Both the position numbers and the translations under genes were made by a program. Under the pieces are notes generated by a model. That model did no database searches. It worked only from the letters and a program-made list of their open reading frames with translations, and had not been told where the DNA came from. A stretch of DNA of 64,000 bases, taken from Schauerella fraxinea (GTDB lineage Bacteria; Pseudomonadota; Gammaproteobacteria; Burkholderiales; Burkholderiaceae_B). The stretch is taken from assembly GCA_030849945.1 (NCBI GenBank), contig JAVDKK010000003.1, forward strand, positions 558,001-622,000, given 5' to 3'. Positions 24,456-34,027 of this stretch are shown piece after piece; the first letter of the stretch is position 1; each line of letters opens with the position of its first letter.

Positions 24456-26345
24456 ATGCAAACCATGCGGGATTTCCATTACGGCTCGATACACAATCGT
24501 GACAATTTCTGGCGCGATGAGGCCCGGCGGATTCACTGGGAAACGCCGTTCGAGCACGTACTGGACGACAGCAATCTGCCGTTTGCCCGCTGGTTTCCTG
24601 GGGGGAGCACCAATCTTTGCTACAACGCGGTCGATCGTTGGCTCGAGTCACGCGGCGATGCACGCGCGCTGGTATGGGTGTCGACGGAAGTCGATCAGGC
24701 GCGCGAGTACACCGTTCGTCAGCTGTACGACGAGGTCAACGCTGTCGCCGCCATGCTGCGCGAGGCAGGTGTGGAACAAGGTGATCGGGTGCTGATCTAC
24801 ATGCCGATGGTGCCCGAGGCCGTTTTCACCATGTTGGCATGTGCGCGGTTGGGAGCGATTCACTCGGTGGTCTTCGGCGGCTTCGCATCGGTCAATCTGG
24901 CGCAGCGTATCGACGATGCCGCGCCCAAGGTGATCGTATCCGCTGATGGTGGCTCGCGTGGTGGCAAAGTTGTCGCCTATAAGCCCTTGCTGGATCGGGC
25001 GCTGACGCTCACCCGCCACCCACCGGCCCGCACGCTCATTCTCGACCGGGGGCTGGCGCCCATGCAGATCGACCCCGCGCGCGATGTCGACTATGCCGAA
25101 GCGCGTGCACGTCATGCGGGCGCCACGGTGCCGGTCGTCTGGATGGACGCCACGGCACCCAGCTATATCCTGTACACATCGGGCACAACCGGTACGCCCA
25201 AGGGCGTGCAGCGCGACATTGGCGGGTACGCCGTCGCCCTGGCGTCGTCGATGTCTTATATCTTTGATGGCAAGCCCGGAGAGACCTTTTTCTGTACAAG
25301 CGACATCGGTTGGGTGGTCGGCCACTCCTACATCGTCTACGGCCCGCTGATCGGCGGGCAGACCACGGTGCTGTATGAAGGCACGCCTGTGCGCCCGGAT
25401 GGCGCGATTCTTTGGCGGCTGATCGAGCAATACAAGGTCAACACCTTGTTTTCGGCGCCCACCGCGATTCGCGTACTGAAGAAGCAAGACCCCGCACTGC
25501 TCAAACAGCATGATCTGTCGTCGCTGCGCGCCATCTATTTGGCTGGCGAACCGCTCGACGAGCCTACGGCGCAATGGGTGGCCGATAGTCTGGGCAAGCC
25601 TGTCATCGATAATTATTGGCAGACGGAAAGCGGTTGGCCGATACTGGCCGCGCAGCCCGGCGTGGAACGCGTGCCCACCAAATTCGGCAGCCCGTCGTTT
25701 CCGGTGTACGGCTTTGACGTGCGTATCGTCGATGAAGTGACGGGCGAGGATATGGGACCCGATGAGAAGGGCGTGGTCGCCATCGTGCCGCCCTTGCCGC
25801 CCGGCGCCATGACCACCATCTGGGGCAACGACGCCCGCTTCGTGGAAACCTATTTCACGAGTGTTCCCAACCGGCAGGTGTATTCGACGTTCGACTGGGG
25901 TCGTCGCGATGCCGACGGCTATTACTTCATCCTTGGGCGTACCGACGATGTGATCAACGTGGCTGGGCACCGTTTGGGCACGCGTGAGATCGAAGAGTCG
26001 ATCAGCAGCCATGCGGGCGTGGCCGAATGCGCCGTGGTCGGGATCGCCGATGCGATCAAAGGGCAAACGGCCGTGGCGTTCGTGGTGCTCAAATCCGCCG
26101 AGGCAGGCGAGCCGGGCCCTGCGGCCGATGCCCTGCGCCGAGAGATGCTGGCGGTGGTGGACGATCAACTGGGTGCGATTGCGCGTCCGTCTGCGCTACG
26201 ATTCGTGCTGGCTTTGCCCAAGACGCGCTCGGGCAAAGTATTGCGCCGTGCGATCGTGGCGATTTGCGAGGGCCGCGAAACCGGCGATCTCACCACCATC
26301 GAAGATCCTTCAACGCTCGACCAGATCAAGGACAGCCTTCAATGA
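24456..26345 (+). CDS. prpE: PrpE, propionyl-CoA synthetase
   Basis: A 629-residue acyl-CoA synthetase of the ANL family that activates propionate (also acetate or 3-hydroxypropionate) with ATP and CoA. It has the AMP-binding signature YILYTSGTTGTPKGV, the WQTESGWP motif and the regulatory acylation site Lys594 in PKTRSGKVLRR, a known target of acetylation in this family. The early FGGFASVNLAQRIDDAAPKVI segment is closest to PrpE rather than Acs. AGGAG lies before the ATG. Its stop overlaps the next gene's ATG. Confidence 0.92.
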   Translation: MQTMRDFHYGSIHNRDNFWRDEARRIHWETPFEHVLDDSNLPFARWFPGGSTNLCYNAVDRWLESRGDARALVWVSTEVDQAREYTVRQLYDEVNAVAAMLREAGVEQGDRVLIYMPMVPEAVFTMLACARLGAIHSVVFGGFASVNLAQRIDDAAPKVIVSADGGSRGGKVVAYKPLLDRALTLTRHPPARTLILDRGLAPMQIDPARDVDYAEARARHAGATVPVVWMDATAPSYILYTSGTTGTPKGVQRDIGGYAVALASSMSYIFDGKPGETFFCTSDIGWVVGHSYIVYGPLIGGQTTVLYEGTPVRPDGAILWRLIEQYKVNTLFSAPTAIRVLKKQDPALLKQHDLSSLRAIYLAGEPLDEPTAQWVADSLGKPVIDNYWQTESGWPILAAQPGVERVPTKFGSPSFPVYGFDVRIVDEVTGEDMGPDEKGVVAIVPPLPPGAMTTIWGNDARFVETYFTSVPNRQVYSTFDWGRRDADGYYFILGRTDDVINVAGHRLGTREIEESISSHAGVAECAVVGIADAIKGQTAVAFVVLKSAEAGEPGPAADALRREMLAVVDDQLGAIARPSALRFVLALPKTRSGKVLRRAIVAICEGRETGDLTTIEDPSTLDQIKDSLQ

Positions 26346-27682
26346 GCGTTCGATTGCCGGATGTGGCCGCCCACCTCAATCCGGGCGTGCGGCGCCGGGA
26401 ACTCTGGGCCTGGGCAATGTACGACTTTGCCAACTCGGGCTACACCACCGTCATTCTCACCGCGGTCTTCAGCACCTATTTCGTGGGGGTGGTGGCCGGT
26501 AATGCCCCCTGGGGCACCCTGGCCTGGACGAGCGCACTCTCCGTGTCGTATCTCACGGTCATGCTCACGATGCCCACCCTCGGGGCGCGGGCCGACGCAC
26601 GCGGCGCCAAGCGCCGGCTGCTGTTTACCAGCACGATCGGCTGCATCCTCGCCACGGCCGTGATGTCGCAGGCCGGGCCCGGCACCATCGTGCTCGCCCT
26701 GGGGGCGCTGATCGTCTCCAATTACTGCTATTGCGTGGGCGAATCGGTGGTGGCCGCTTTTCTCCCCGAGCTGGCGCGGCCCAAGTCCATGGGGCGGGTA
26801 TCAGGGTGGGGCTGGGGCTTCGGTTATTTCGGCGGCATGCTGACGTTGGGGATTTCGCTGGCCATCGTTACGGCCGGCATGGCACGCGGCTGGTCCGCGG
26901 AAACGTATGTGCCCTGGGTGATTGCCGTGACTTGCGTGGTGTTCGCGCTCGCGGCCCTGCCTTCGTTTTTACTTTTGCGCGAGCGCGCCCGGCCGCAAAC
27001 CCAAAAGCAGGCACCGGTTCACCTCTTGCGCCAACTTGCCCATGCCTGGCGCGATACCGGCGTGCACTACCCCGAGTTTCGACGGCTGCTGATGTGCGGG
27101 GCCTGCTACCAGGCCGGGATTTCCGTGGTCATTACGTTGGCCGCCGTCTATGCCGAGCAGGCCATGGGATTCAAGACGCCGCAGATCATGCTGTTGATCT
27201 TTCTTGTGAACATCGCCGCTGCGGCAGGCGCGTTTGCGTTCGGTCATCTGCAGGACCGCATCGGTCACCGGCCGGCGCTTGCCGTCACGCTCTGCGGCTG
27301 GATCGTGATGGTGCTGGTGGCGTATGTGGCCACAACGCCGCCGGTGTTTTGGGTGGCAGCAGCCTTGGCGGGCTTGTGCATGGGCTCGAGTCAAAGCGCC
27401 GGTCGTGCGCTCACCGGTGCGCTTGCCCCGGCCAACCGGTTGGCCGAGTTTTTCGCACTCTGGACGTTCGCGGTGCAACTGGCCGCCGTCGTGGGTCCGC
27501 TCAGCTACGGACTGGTGACGTGGATGACGCACGGCGATCATCGCACCGCGATTTTGGCGACGGGGCTGTTTTTTGTGGGTGGACTGATTCTGCTGGCGCG
27601 GGTGGATGTGGTGCGCGGTATTGCCCGCCGCGACGCTGCCGGTGCGGCGGATGAGACCGCTGCACAGCCCGTGACGGCATAA
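26342..27682 (+). CDS. UMF1-type MFS transporter
   Basis: A 446-residue polytopic membrane protein with about twelve hydrophobic segments. The start AWAMYDFANSGYTTVILTAVFSTYFVG matches the UMF1/Atg22-like group of the major facilitator superfamily. A cytoplasmic loop (about 205-230) rich in Arg, Gln and Lys separates the halves. The ATG overlaps the prpE stop, so the two are co-translated. Substrates of bacterial members are mostly unknown; propionate or another organic acid is a guess from the coupling to prpE. Confidence 0.88.
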   Translation: MSVRLPDVAAHLNPGVRRRELWAWAMYDFANSGYTTVILTAVFSTYFVGVVAGNAPWGTLAWTSALSVSYLTVMLTMPTLGARADARGAKRRLLFTSTIGCILATAVMSQAGPGTIVLALGALIVSNYCYCVGESVVAAFLPELARPKSMGRVSGWGWGFGYFGGMLTLGISLAIVTAGMARGWSAETYVPWVIAVTCVVFALAALPSFLLLRERARPQTQKQAPVHLLRQLAHAWRDTGVHYPEFRRLLMCGACYQAGISVVITLAAVYAEQAMGFKTPQIMLLIFLVNIAAAAGAFAFGHLQDRIGHRPALAVTLCGWIVMVLVAYVATTPPVFWVAAALAGLCMGSSQSAGRALTGALAPANRLAEFFALWTFAVQLAAVVGPLSYGLVTWMTHGDHRTAILATGLFFVGGLILLARVDVVRGIARRDAAGAADETAAQPVTA

Positions 27683-27786
27683 CCGTGGCGTTGCGAGTAA
27701 GCGATCGAGCCGGCACACGGCGGTGCAAGATCGAGAGGCGCGTCGTCTCTTGACAGCATTCCGGGCGCACCGACGTCGGGACAAAA

Positions 27787-27812
27787 AAAAAGGAACCGCA
27801 AGGTTCCTTTTT
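27787..27812. terminator. Bidirectional terminator between MFS gene and bamD
   Basis: AAAAAGGAACC pairs with GGTTCCTTTTT around a GCAA loop, with A and T runs on the two sides. It serves the convergent transporter and bamD transcripts. Confidence 0.88.
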
Positions 27813-27884
27813 GACGTGCCAGGCGATTCGAGTTCGGTATGCATCACGGCAGGCCAGCCTTGCCGGTCGCCGTGCCGCCGCCGT

Positions 27885-28730
27885 TTACAGCCAGCGTTTC
27901 GGGCTGTACCACTTTTCCTTGGACTTGAAGCCGTCCTGGCGAATGGTGCTGTTGGGGAAGTTTTGCGTCAACACCCGGTCGGCATCGTCGCGCAGTTTGG
28001 TCATGCCCAGCTTGTCATACGAAATCATCATCACGTACAACGCCTGTTCGTTGGCGGCGACGCCTTCGAAGTCGGTGATCACGATCTGCGCACGGTTGGC
28101 CGCAGCCACGTAGGCGCCGCGCTCGTAGTAGTAGCGCGCAACGAACACCTCGTTCATGGCGATCGTATTCACCAGCCAGTTCATGCGCTGCTGTGAGTCG
28201 GGTGCGTACTTGCTGTCCGGAAACCGCTTGATCAGTTCGGCGAAGGCATCGTACGACGCGCGCAAACCCTTCGGATCGCGTTCGGCTGGATCCTGGCCCG
28301 TCACGTTGGTCATGAAGGCACTGGCCGGCGTGAAGTTGATCAGGCCTTTCAGATACAGCACGTAGTCGGTGCCGGGATGATTGGGGTATTGCTGTTGGAA
28401 GCGGTCGATAGCGGCCAACGCTTGTTCGTTCTCGCCGTCTTTCCAGTTGACGTAGGCAAGTTCAATCAGCGCTTGTTGGGCGTAGACGCCGAACGGGTAA
28501 CGGCTTTCGATGGCGGTGAGGCGATCGCGCGCGTTGTTCCAGCCGCCGGAATTGATTTCTTCCTTGGCATCGGCATAGAGTTGTTCGGCGCTCCAGCCGG
28601 CGGTCGGGTCGACCTTGGCGCCCGACGTGCCGCAGCCGGAAATCAGCAGGGCGGTCAGCATCGCCATGACCAGCCAAAGCAGCGGCCCGCGGGACCGGGC
28701 AATCGATGGAGCAGCACTCAGGTAAATCAC
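27885..28730 (-). CDS. bamD: BamD, outer-membrane assembly lipoprotein
   Basis: Essential TPR lipoprotein of the BAM complex, which inserts beta-barrel proteins into the outer membrane. The lipobox LLISGC follows a hydrophobic signal stretch. The mature protein begins with WSAEQLYADAKEEINSGGW and has five TPR-like helical pairs, including NHPGTDYVLYLKGLINF. The ribosome site AAGGA eight bases before a GTG at 28730 supports that start (281 residues). An ATG eight codons earlier at 28754 is possible but lacks such a site. It is divergent from rluD. Confidence 0.93.
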   Translation of the reverse strand: MIYLSAAPSIARSRGPLLWLVMAMLTALLISGCGTSGAKVDPTAGWSAEQLYADAKEEINSGGWNNARDRLTAIESRYPFGVYAQQALIELAYVNWKDGENEQALAAIDRFQQQYPNHPGTDYVLYLKGLINFTPASAFMTNVTGQDPAERDPKGLRASYDAFAELIKRFPDSKYAPDSQQRMNWLVNTIAMNEVFVARYYYERGAYVAAANRAQIVITDFEGVAANEQALYVMMISYDKLGMTKLRDDADRVLTQNFPNSTIRQDGFKSKEKWYSPKRWL

Positions 28731-28782
28731 GGGTTGTATCCTTGGTGTTAGCATGGCAGCGACGATTATATGATTAGTCTCC

Positions 28783-29748
28783 ATGCCTGATATAGCCGAC
28801 AGCGAAGAAGCGCTGCACGACGACGACCCCCAGATATTACGCGTTCCTTTCGAACAGGCGGCTGACCGCCTCGATAAGGTGCTCGCCTGCCTGTTGCCCG
28901 AGCACTCGCGCAGCCGGTTACAGGGGTGGATCACCTCCGGACACGTGCACGTCAATGGCACCGTCGCAAAGATACGCCAAACCGTTGGCCCCGACGATGT
29001 GTTGACCGTGTGGGCGCAGCCCGCGCCCGAAAGCCTGGCATTTCAGCCCGAACCCATCGATTTTGGCGTCATTGCCGATAGCCCCGACTGGATCGTGGTC
29101 GACAAGCCTGCCGGCTTGGTAACGCATCCTGGCGCCGGCAATTGGCAGGGCACCTTGCTCAACGGGCTGCTGCACCGGTATCCCGAGCTCGCGCACGTGG
29201 CGCGGGCCGGCATCGTGCATCGGCTCGATAAGGATACCTCCGGCTTGATGGTCGTGGCGCGCAACGAACGCGCCCAGACGCATCTGGTGCGGCAACTGCA
29301 AGCCCGCACAATGGGGCGCCGCTATATTGCGCTTGCCCATGGCACCGTGCGCGCCCCGGGCAAGGTCGATCTGGCCATCGGCCGCGATCCGCGCGTGCCC
29401 GTGCGCATGGCGGTCGAGCGGCCGATCGCGCCCAAACCCGCCGTTACCCATTACCGCCCAATGCGCCGCGGCACGCTCGATGGCGCCACGGTGAGCGAGG
29501 TGGAATGCAAGCTCGAAACCGGGCGCACCCATCAAATCCGCGTGCACATGGCAAGTTTGGGTCACCCGTTGGTGGCCGATACGCTTTATGGCGGCCGGCT
29601 TGCGGGCGGCGCCACCCGGCAGATGCTGCATGCGCGCGCGCTGCACTTCGACGACCCGGGCGGCGGTGGCGATGTTGAATGGACGGCCGACATTCCAGCC
29701 GATATGGCGGCCGTCATGCAGCAGGTCGCCTGGGAACCGGCGGCATGA
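28783..29748 (+). CDS. rluD: RluD, 23S rRNA pseudouridine synthase
   Basis: Makes pseudouridines in helix 69 of 23S rRNA. The 321-residue protein has an N-terminal S4 RNA-binding domain (about 20-80, RLDKVLACLLPEHSRSRLQGWITSGHVHVNG). The catalytic domain carries HRLDKDTSGL with the essential Asp. The late GRTHQIRVHMASLGHPLVADTLYGG is typical. It is divergent from bamD with a 52-base spacer, the conserved arrangement, and its stop overlaps pgeF. Confidence 0.95.
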   Translation: MPDIADSEEALHDDDPQILRVPFEQAADRLDKVLACLLPEHSRSRLQGWITSGHVHVNGTVAKIRQTVGPDDVLTVWAQPAPESLAFQPEPIDFGVIADSPDWIVVDKPAGLVTHPGAGNWQGTLLNGLLHRYPELAHVARAGIVHRLDKDTSGLMVVARNERAQTHLVRQLQARTMGRRYIALAHGTVRAPGKVDLAIGRDPRVPVRMAVERPIAPKPAVTHYRPMRRGTLDGATVSEVECKLETGRTHQIRVHMASLGHPLVADTLYGGRLAGGATRQMLHARALHFDDPGGGGDVEWTADIPADMAAVMQQVAWEPAA

Positions 29749-30683
29749 GCGAGGGCCATTTGCAAAGCGACTTGGCCGCGCTGCTTCATCCGGCCGGTGA
29801 TCCAATAGGCGCAGGCGATCTCGCCGGACCAGCCTGGCCCGGCCTGCGCATCTTCACGACCGGCCGCGATGGCGGCGTGAGCAAGCCGCCTTACGACACC
29901 TTCAATGTGGGCGCCCACGTGGGCGACGCGCCCGACGCCGTTGCCGCCAATCGCCTGGCGTTGCGCCGGCGCTTGCCGGGCGAGCCGCTCTGGCTCGAAC
30001 AGGTGCATGGCATTGCGGTGGTCGATGCCGACACGGCTGCCAGCAACGCCGCAGCGAACACGACGGGCACCACGAACGCGGCAGGCACCGCGAAGACGAC
30101 GGGCACCAAAAACACGACAGGCACCACAGACTCAACAAGCACGGCCCACACCGTTCCAACTGCCGACGCGGCCTTTACGCGTGAGCCCTGCCGCGTGCTG
30201 GCCATCATGACGGCCGACTGCCTGCCGGTGGTGATCGCCGCCACCGATGGCAGCATCGTCGGCGCGGCGCACGCGGGGTGGCGCGGCTTGGCCGCCGGCG
30301 TTCTGGAAGCGTTGTTGACCGCCATGCGTGCGGCGGCGCCCGATGCCCCGGGTTGGCGCGCGTGGATCGGCCCGGCCATTGGCCCCGATGCGTTTGAAGT
30401 GGGCGATGAGGTGCGGCAAGCGTTCGTCGCGCCGCCGGATGGCGCAATCGCACCCGAGATGTCTGCGGCATCGCAATTGGCCTTTTCGGCCAAGGCCGAG
30501 GCGCCCGGAAAATGGCTTGCCGATTTGCCGCTATTGGCCGAGCAGCGGCTGCGCCGTGCCGGCGTGACGGTCGTCGTGCAAAGCGGCGCGTGCACGGTGA
30601 CCGACCGCGCGCGCTTTTTTTCGTATCGCCGCGATGGCCAGTGCGGCCGCATGGTAACGCTCGCCTGGCGAAGTCACCCTTGA
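29745..30683 (+). CDS. pgeF: PgeF/YfiH-type laccase-domain protein with a repeat insertion
   Basis: A 312-residue member of the YfiH (multicopper polyphenol oxidoreductase-like) family; the E. coli protein edits peptidoglycan precursor errors. Conserved parts include DTFNVGAHVGD, TADCLPVVI, HAGWRGLAAGVLEA, IGPAIGPDAFEVG and CTVTDRARFFSYRRD with family metal-binding Cys and His. Residues about 106-135 are a six-residue tandem repeat (TTGTTN, AAGTAK, TTGTKN, TTGTTD, STSTAH) inserted before the conserved TADCLPV. The family is normally about 240-270 residues, so the insertion and N-terminus account for the extra length. The ATG overlaps rluD. Confidence 0.92.
   Translation: MSEGHLQSDLAALLHPAGDPIGAGDLAGPAWPGLRIFTTGRDGGVSKPPYDTFNVGAHVGDAPDAVAANRLALRRRLPGEPLWLEQVHGIAVVDADTAASNAAANTTGTTNAAGTAKTTGTKNTTGTTDSTSTAHTVPTADAAFTREPCRVLAIMTADCLPVVIAATDGSIVGAAHAGWRGLAAGVLEALLTAMRAAAPDAPGWRAWIGPAIGPDAFEVGDEVRQAFVAPPDGAIAPEMSAASQLAFSAKAEAPGKWLADLPLLAEQRLRRAGVTVVVQSGACTVTDRARFFSYRRDGQCGRMVTLAWRSHP
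30060..30149 (+). repeat. 18-bp in-frame tandem repeat inside pgeF
   Basis: Five consecutive 18-base units, the first four sharing the core GGCACC, encode a Thr/Ala/Gly hexapeptide repeat. The period keeps the reading frame, so gain or loss of units would change loop length without a frameshift. Confidence 0.9.
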
Positions 30684-30855
30684 TTACCCGCATTGACACT
30701 GGCCGCACCCCCATGCACCATGATTCGCGAGACGATGCATGCGCGAACGACCTTTATTAGGCGAGTCGCGCAGCAGCCAAAAGAAGAGCGGCCGCCCACG
30801 CAGCAGCACAGCAGCTGCAATGAAGCAGCACAAGTAAGCGCATAAGGTGTAAGTA

Positions 30856-32505
30856 GTGAACGCTCCTCAATCGAACGCCCTTCCATTTGCCATGCCCGCC
30901 GGTGCCGTTCCGCTGGCGCCCGAAGTGCTGGTGCAGATCCAAGCCGAATTTACCCGCGACTGGGAACAGGTCACTCAGGCCGCCCGTGCAGGCACGCTCG
31001 CGCCGCCCGCCGATCGCCGCTTCGCCGGCCCGGGTTGGGTAGGCAGCCACCAGCATCTGTTGCTCGCGCATGCGTATCTGCTGTCGGCGCGCGCGATGGG
31101 CAAAATGGTGGATGCCGCCGATGTCGCCCAGCCGCTGCGCGAACGCTTGCGGTTTTCCATCATGCAGTGGGTCGATGCGCTCTCGCCGTCGAACTTTCTT
31201 GCGCTCAATCCCGAAGCCCAGCGCACCATCGTTGAAACGGCAGGCAGCGCGCTCAATAGTGGCGTCGATAATTTTTTGGCCGATGTGCGTCGCGGTCGCA
31301 TCACTCAAACCGATGAAACGCATTTCGAAATCGGCCGCAATGTGGGCATATCGCCCGGCAGTGTGGTGTTTGAAAATCAGCTCTTTCAACTGATTCAATA
31401 CGCGCCGTCAACGCCCACCGTGCATGCGCGTCCGCTGGTCGTGGTGCCCCCCAATATCAACAAGTTCTACATTCTCGATCTGCAGCCGGCCAACTCGTTC
31501 GTACGTTATGCGGTGGCGGCCGGGCACACTGTTTTTCTGGTGTCGTGGCGCAATCCGCTGCCGGCCGACGACGACGGTATTCAACAGGCCACCTGGGGCG
31601 ATTATCTCGACCAGGCCGTGCTCAAGGCGCTTGCCGTGGCGTCCGAGATCACGCGTCAACCGCAGGTCAATGCCTTGGGGTTTTGCGTGGGCGGCACGAT
31701 GCTGGCCTCGGCGCTGGCGCTGGCGAAAGCGCGCGGCGAGTCGCCGGTGGCTGCATTGACGTTGCTCACCACCTTGCTCGACTTTCGCGATACGGGCGTG
31801 CTCAGCGTTTTCGTCGATGAAGTGCATGCGCTCATTCGCGACCAATCGATCGGTTCTGGCGGCCTGATGTGGGGCCGCGAGCTGGCCACCACGTTCTCGT
31901 TCTTGCGGCCCAATGAACTCGTATGGAACTACGTCGTCGCCAATTACCTGAAGGGCGAAACGCCGCCGGCGTTCGATCTGCTTTTCTGGAATGCCGACGC
32001 GACCAATCTGCCGGGGCCTTTCTTTTCCTGGTACTTCCGCAATACCTATCTCGAAAATAATTTGGCCATGCCGGGTAAGACCCAGGCATGCGGGCAGCCG
32101 ATCGACCTGACGCGGCTGGATATGCCGGCGTATATCTTCGGTTCGCGCGAAGACCATATCGTGCCTTGGCATGCGGCCTATGCATCAACCCAGATCCTGC
32201 GCGGCCCCAAGCGTTTCGTGCTTGGGGCTTCCGGCCATATTGCCGGCGTGATCAATCCGCCTGAAAAGCAGCGCCGGCATTTCTGGACGGTCGACGCGCA
32301 ACCGGGCAATTCGAATCACTTGCCCGGCAATGCCGATGATTGGCTGGCGCAGTCGGCCCAGCATCCGGGTAGTTGGTGGCCCGATTGGTCCGAGTGGTTG
32401 GCGGGTTATGCCGGCCGTCGTGGCCGGGCACCGAAAGCGCAAGGCAGCGCTGCGTATCCCGTTATCGAATCGGCGCCAGGTCGGTATGTAAAAGTGCGCG
32501 TATAG
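30856..32505 (+). CDS. phaC: PhaC, polyhydroxyalkanoate synthase (class I type)
   Basis: Polymerises (R)-3-hydroxyacyl-CoA into storage polyester granules. The 549-residue alpha/beta-hydrolase has the PhaC-specific lipase box GFCVGGT with nucleophile Cys277, the acid in FGSREDHIVPW and the catalytic His in ASGHIAGVINPP. The N-terminal domain (about 1-200) is PhaC-type. The start is GTG after AAGGTGTAAGTA, following a 172-base spacer rich in CAGCAG-like sequence. phaB and phaR follow; phaA is not in the window. Confidence 0.94.
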   Translation: MNAPQSNALPFAMPAGAVPLAPEVLVQIQAEFTRDWEQVTQAARAGTLAPPADRRFAGPGWVGSHQHLLLAHAYLLSARAMGKMVDAADVAQPLRERLRFSIMQWVDALSPSNFLALNPEAQRTIVETAGSALNSGVDNFLADVRRGRITQTDETHFEIGRNVGISPGSVVFENQLFQLIQYAPSTPTVHARPLVVVPPNINKFYILDLQPANSFVRYAVAAGHTVFLVSWRNPLPADDDGIQQATWGDYLDQAVLKALAVASEITRQPQVNALGFCVGGTMLASALALAKARGESPVAALTLLTTLLDFRDTGVLSVFVDEVHALIRDQSIGSGGLMWGRELATTFSFLRPNELVWNYVVANYLKGETPPAFDLLFWNADATNLPGPFFSWYFRNTYLENNLAMPGKTQACGQPIDLTRLDMPAYIFGSREDHIVPWHAAYASTQILRGPKRFVLGASGHIAGVINPPEKQRRHFWTVDAQPGNSNHLPGNADDWLAQSAQHPGSWWPDWSEWLAGYAGRRGRAPKAQGSAAYPVIESAPGRYVKVRV

Positions 32506-32600
32506 ATATCGGCCGGTTTAGAAAAAATACCGGTGTGCTCTGGTATGGTGTGAAAACAAGCGGGTAAGACAAAAAACAGTTGCTTCATCGGAGGAACAAC

Positions 32601-33338
32601 ATGAAAGGCAAAGTAGCGTACGTGACGGGCGGTATGGGAGGCATCGGAACCGCGATTTGCCGCCGGCTGGTAAAAGAGGGCTATCAGGTCGCCGCAGGCT
32701 GCGGGCCGAGTCGCAATTACCAGCAATGGATCGATGAGCAAGCTGCACAAGGCTACGAATTTTTCGCGTCCGTAGGCAACGTGTCCGATTGGGACTCGAC
32801 GGCAGAAGCATTCGATAAAGTGCGCGCCGCACTTGGCCCGGTTGATGTGCTGGTCAATAATGCGGGCATTACCCGCGACGGGCTGTTTCGCAAAATGTCG
32901 TTGGACGATTGGCGGGCGGTGATCGACACCAACTTGAACAGCCTGTTCAACGTTACCAAGCAAGTAATCGATGGCATGGTCGAGCGCAATTTCGGCCGCA
33001 TCATCAATATCAGCTCGGTCAACGGCCAGAAGGGTCAGTTCGGTCAAACCAATTATTCCACCGCCAAGGCCGGCATTCACGGCTTCACGATGGCGCTGGC
33101 ACAGGAAGTGGCAAGCAAGGGCGTAACCGTCAACACGATTTCGCCGGGGTACATCGGAACCGACATGGTGCGCGCCATTCGTCCCGACGTGCTCGAGAAA
33201 ATCGTCGGCACCATTCCGGTTCGTCGTTTGGGTACTCCCGAAGAAATCGCGTCCATCGTGGCGTGGCTGGCTTCGGAAGAATCCGGTTTTTCGACCGGTG
33301 CCGACTTTTCGCTCAACGGCGGCCTGCATATGGGCTGA
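32601..33338 (+). CDS. phaB: PhaB, acetoacetyl-CoA reductase
   Basis: NADPH-dependent reduction of acetoacetyl-CoA to (R)-3-hydroxybutyryl-CoA, the PHB monomer. The 245-residue short-chain dehydrogenase has VTGGMGGIGTAICRRL, NNAGITRDG and catalytic Ser139, Tyr152 and Lys156. The segment NGQKGQFGQTNYSTAKAG is characteristic of PhaB rather than FabG. AGGAACAAC lies before the ATG. It follows phaC by 95 bases and ends at a strong terminator. Confidence 0.95.
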   Translation: MKGKVAYVTGGMGGIGTAICRRLVKEGYQVAAGCGPSRNYQQWIDEQAAQGYEFFASVGNVSDWDSTAEAFDKVRAALGPVDVLVNNAGITRDGLFRKMSLDDWRAVIDTNLNSLFNVTKQVIDGMVERNFGRIINISSVNGQKGQFGQTNYSTAKAGIHGFTMALAQEVASKGVTVNTISPGYIGTDMVRAIRPDVLEKIVGTIPVRRLGTPEEIASIVAWLASEESGFSTGADFSLNGGLHMG

Positions 33339-33352
33339 CCGCTACGGCGGCC

Positions 33353-33388
33353 ACCGTCTCGCAGCAGGGGAGCACGCGAGACGGTTTT
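33353..33388 (+). terminator. Terminator between phaB and phaR
   Basis: ACCGTCTCGC (33353-33362) pairs with GCGAGACGGT (33376-33385), loop 13 bases, followed by TTT. It suggests that phaR is partly uncoupled from phaCB transcription. Confidence 0.7.
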
Positions 33389-33427
33389 CATCACTCCTTT
33401 CGAAACGATATAGATCCTGGCGACACC

Positions 33428-34006
33428 ATGACGCATGCACCTAACGACTCAGGCATCCGCCTGATCAAAAAATATCCCAATCGCCGGCTCTACGATACGC
33501 AGACCAGTACGTACATCACGCTGGCCGACGTCAAACAGCTCGTGCTCGCCACCGAAGTGTTCCAGGTGATCGATGCCAAAACTTCCGACGACCTGACCCG
33601 CAGCATCCTGCTGCAGATCATTCTCGAAGAAGAAAGCGAGGGCTCGCCGATGTTCTCCGCGCCCATGCTCGCGCAGATCATCCGCTTCTACGGCCATGCC
33701 ATGCAAGGCATCATGGGCTCCTATCTGGAAAAGAACATCCAGGCGTTCATCGAGATTCAGGATCGCGTGGCTGAGCAGTCCAAAGGCATCTACGGCAACC
33801 AGTTCGGTCCGGAAGCCTGGGCGCAGTTCATGAACGTGCAGACGCCGATGATGCAAAGCATGATGAACAGCTATATCGACCAGAGCAAAAATCTGTTCGT
33901 GCAGATGCAGGATCAGATGCAAGACCAGACGCGTTCGATGTTCTCGACGTTTCCGTTCGTTCCGCCCGGCACGCCCGGTGCACCGGGCGGCGGCCGCAAG
34001 CCCTAG
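33428..34006 (+). CDS. phaR: PhaR, PHA synthesis repressor
   Basis: A 192-residue regulator that binds DNA and PHA granules and represses phasin genes until polymer forms. The N-terminal domain has IRLIKKYPNRRLYDTQTSTYITLADVKQLV and the next domain SPMFSAPMLAQIIRFYGHAMQGIMGSYLEKNIQAF, both defining the family. A Met/Gln-rich C-terminus ends in a Pro/Gly stretch. The ribosome site is weak. Located after phaCB, as in Cupriavidus and Bordetella relatives. Confidence 0.94.
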   Translation: MTHAPNDSGIRLIKKYPNRRLYDTQTSTYITLADVKQLVLATEVFQVIDAKTSDDLTRSILLQIILEEESEGSPMFSAPMLAQIIRFYGHAMQGIMGSYLEKNIQAFIEIQDRVAEQSKGIYGNQFGPEAWAQFMNVQTPMMQSMMNSYIDQSKNLFVQMQDQMQDQTRSMFSTFPFVPPGTPGAPGGGRKP

Positions 34007-34027
34007 GGTTGCAAGCCGACAGCTAGC

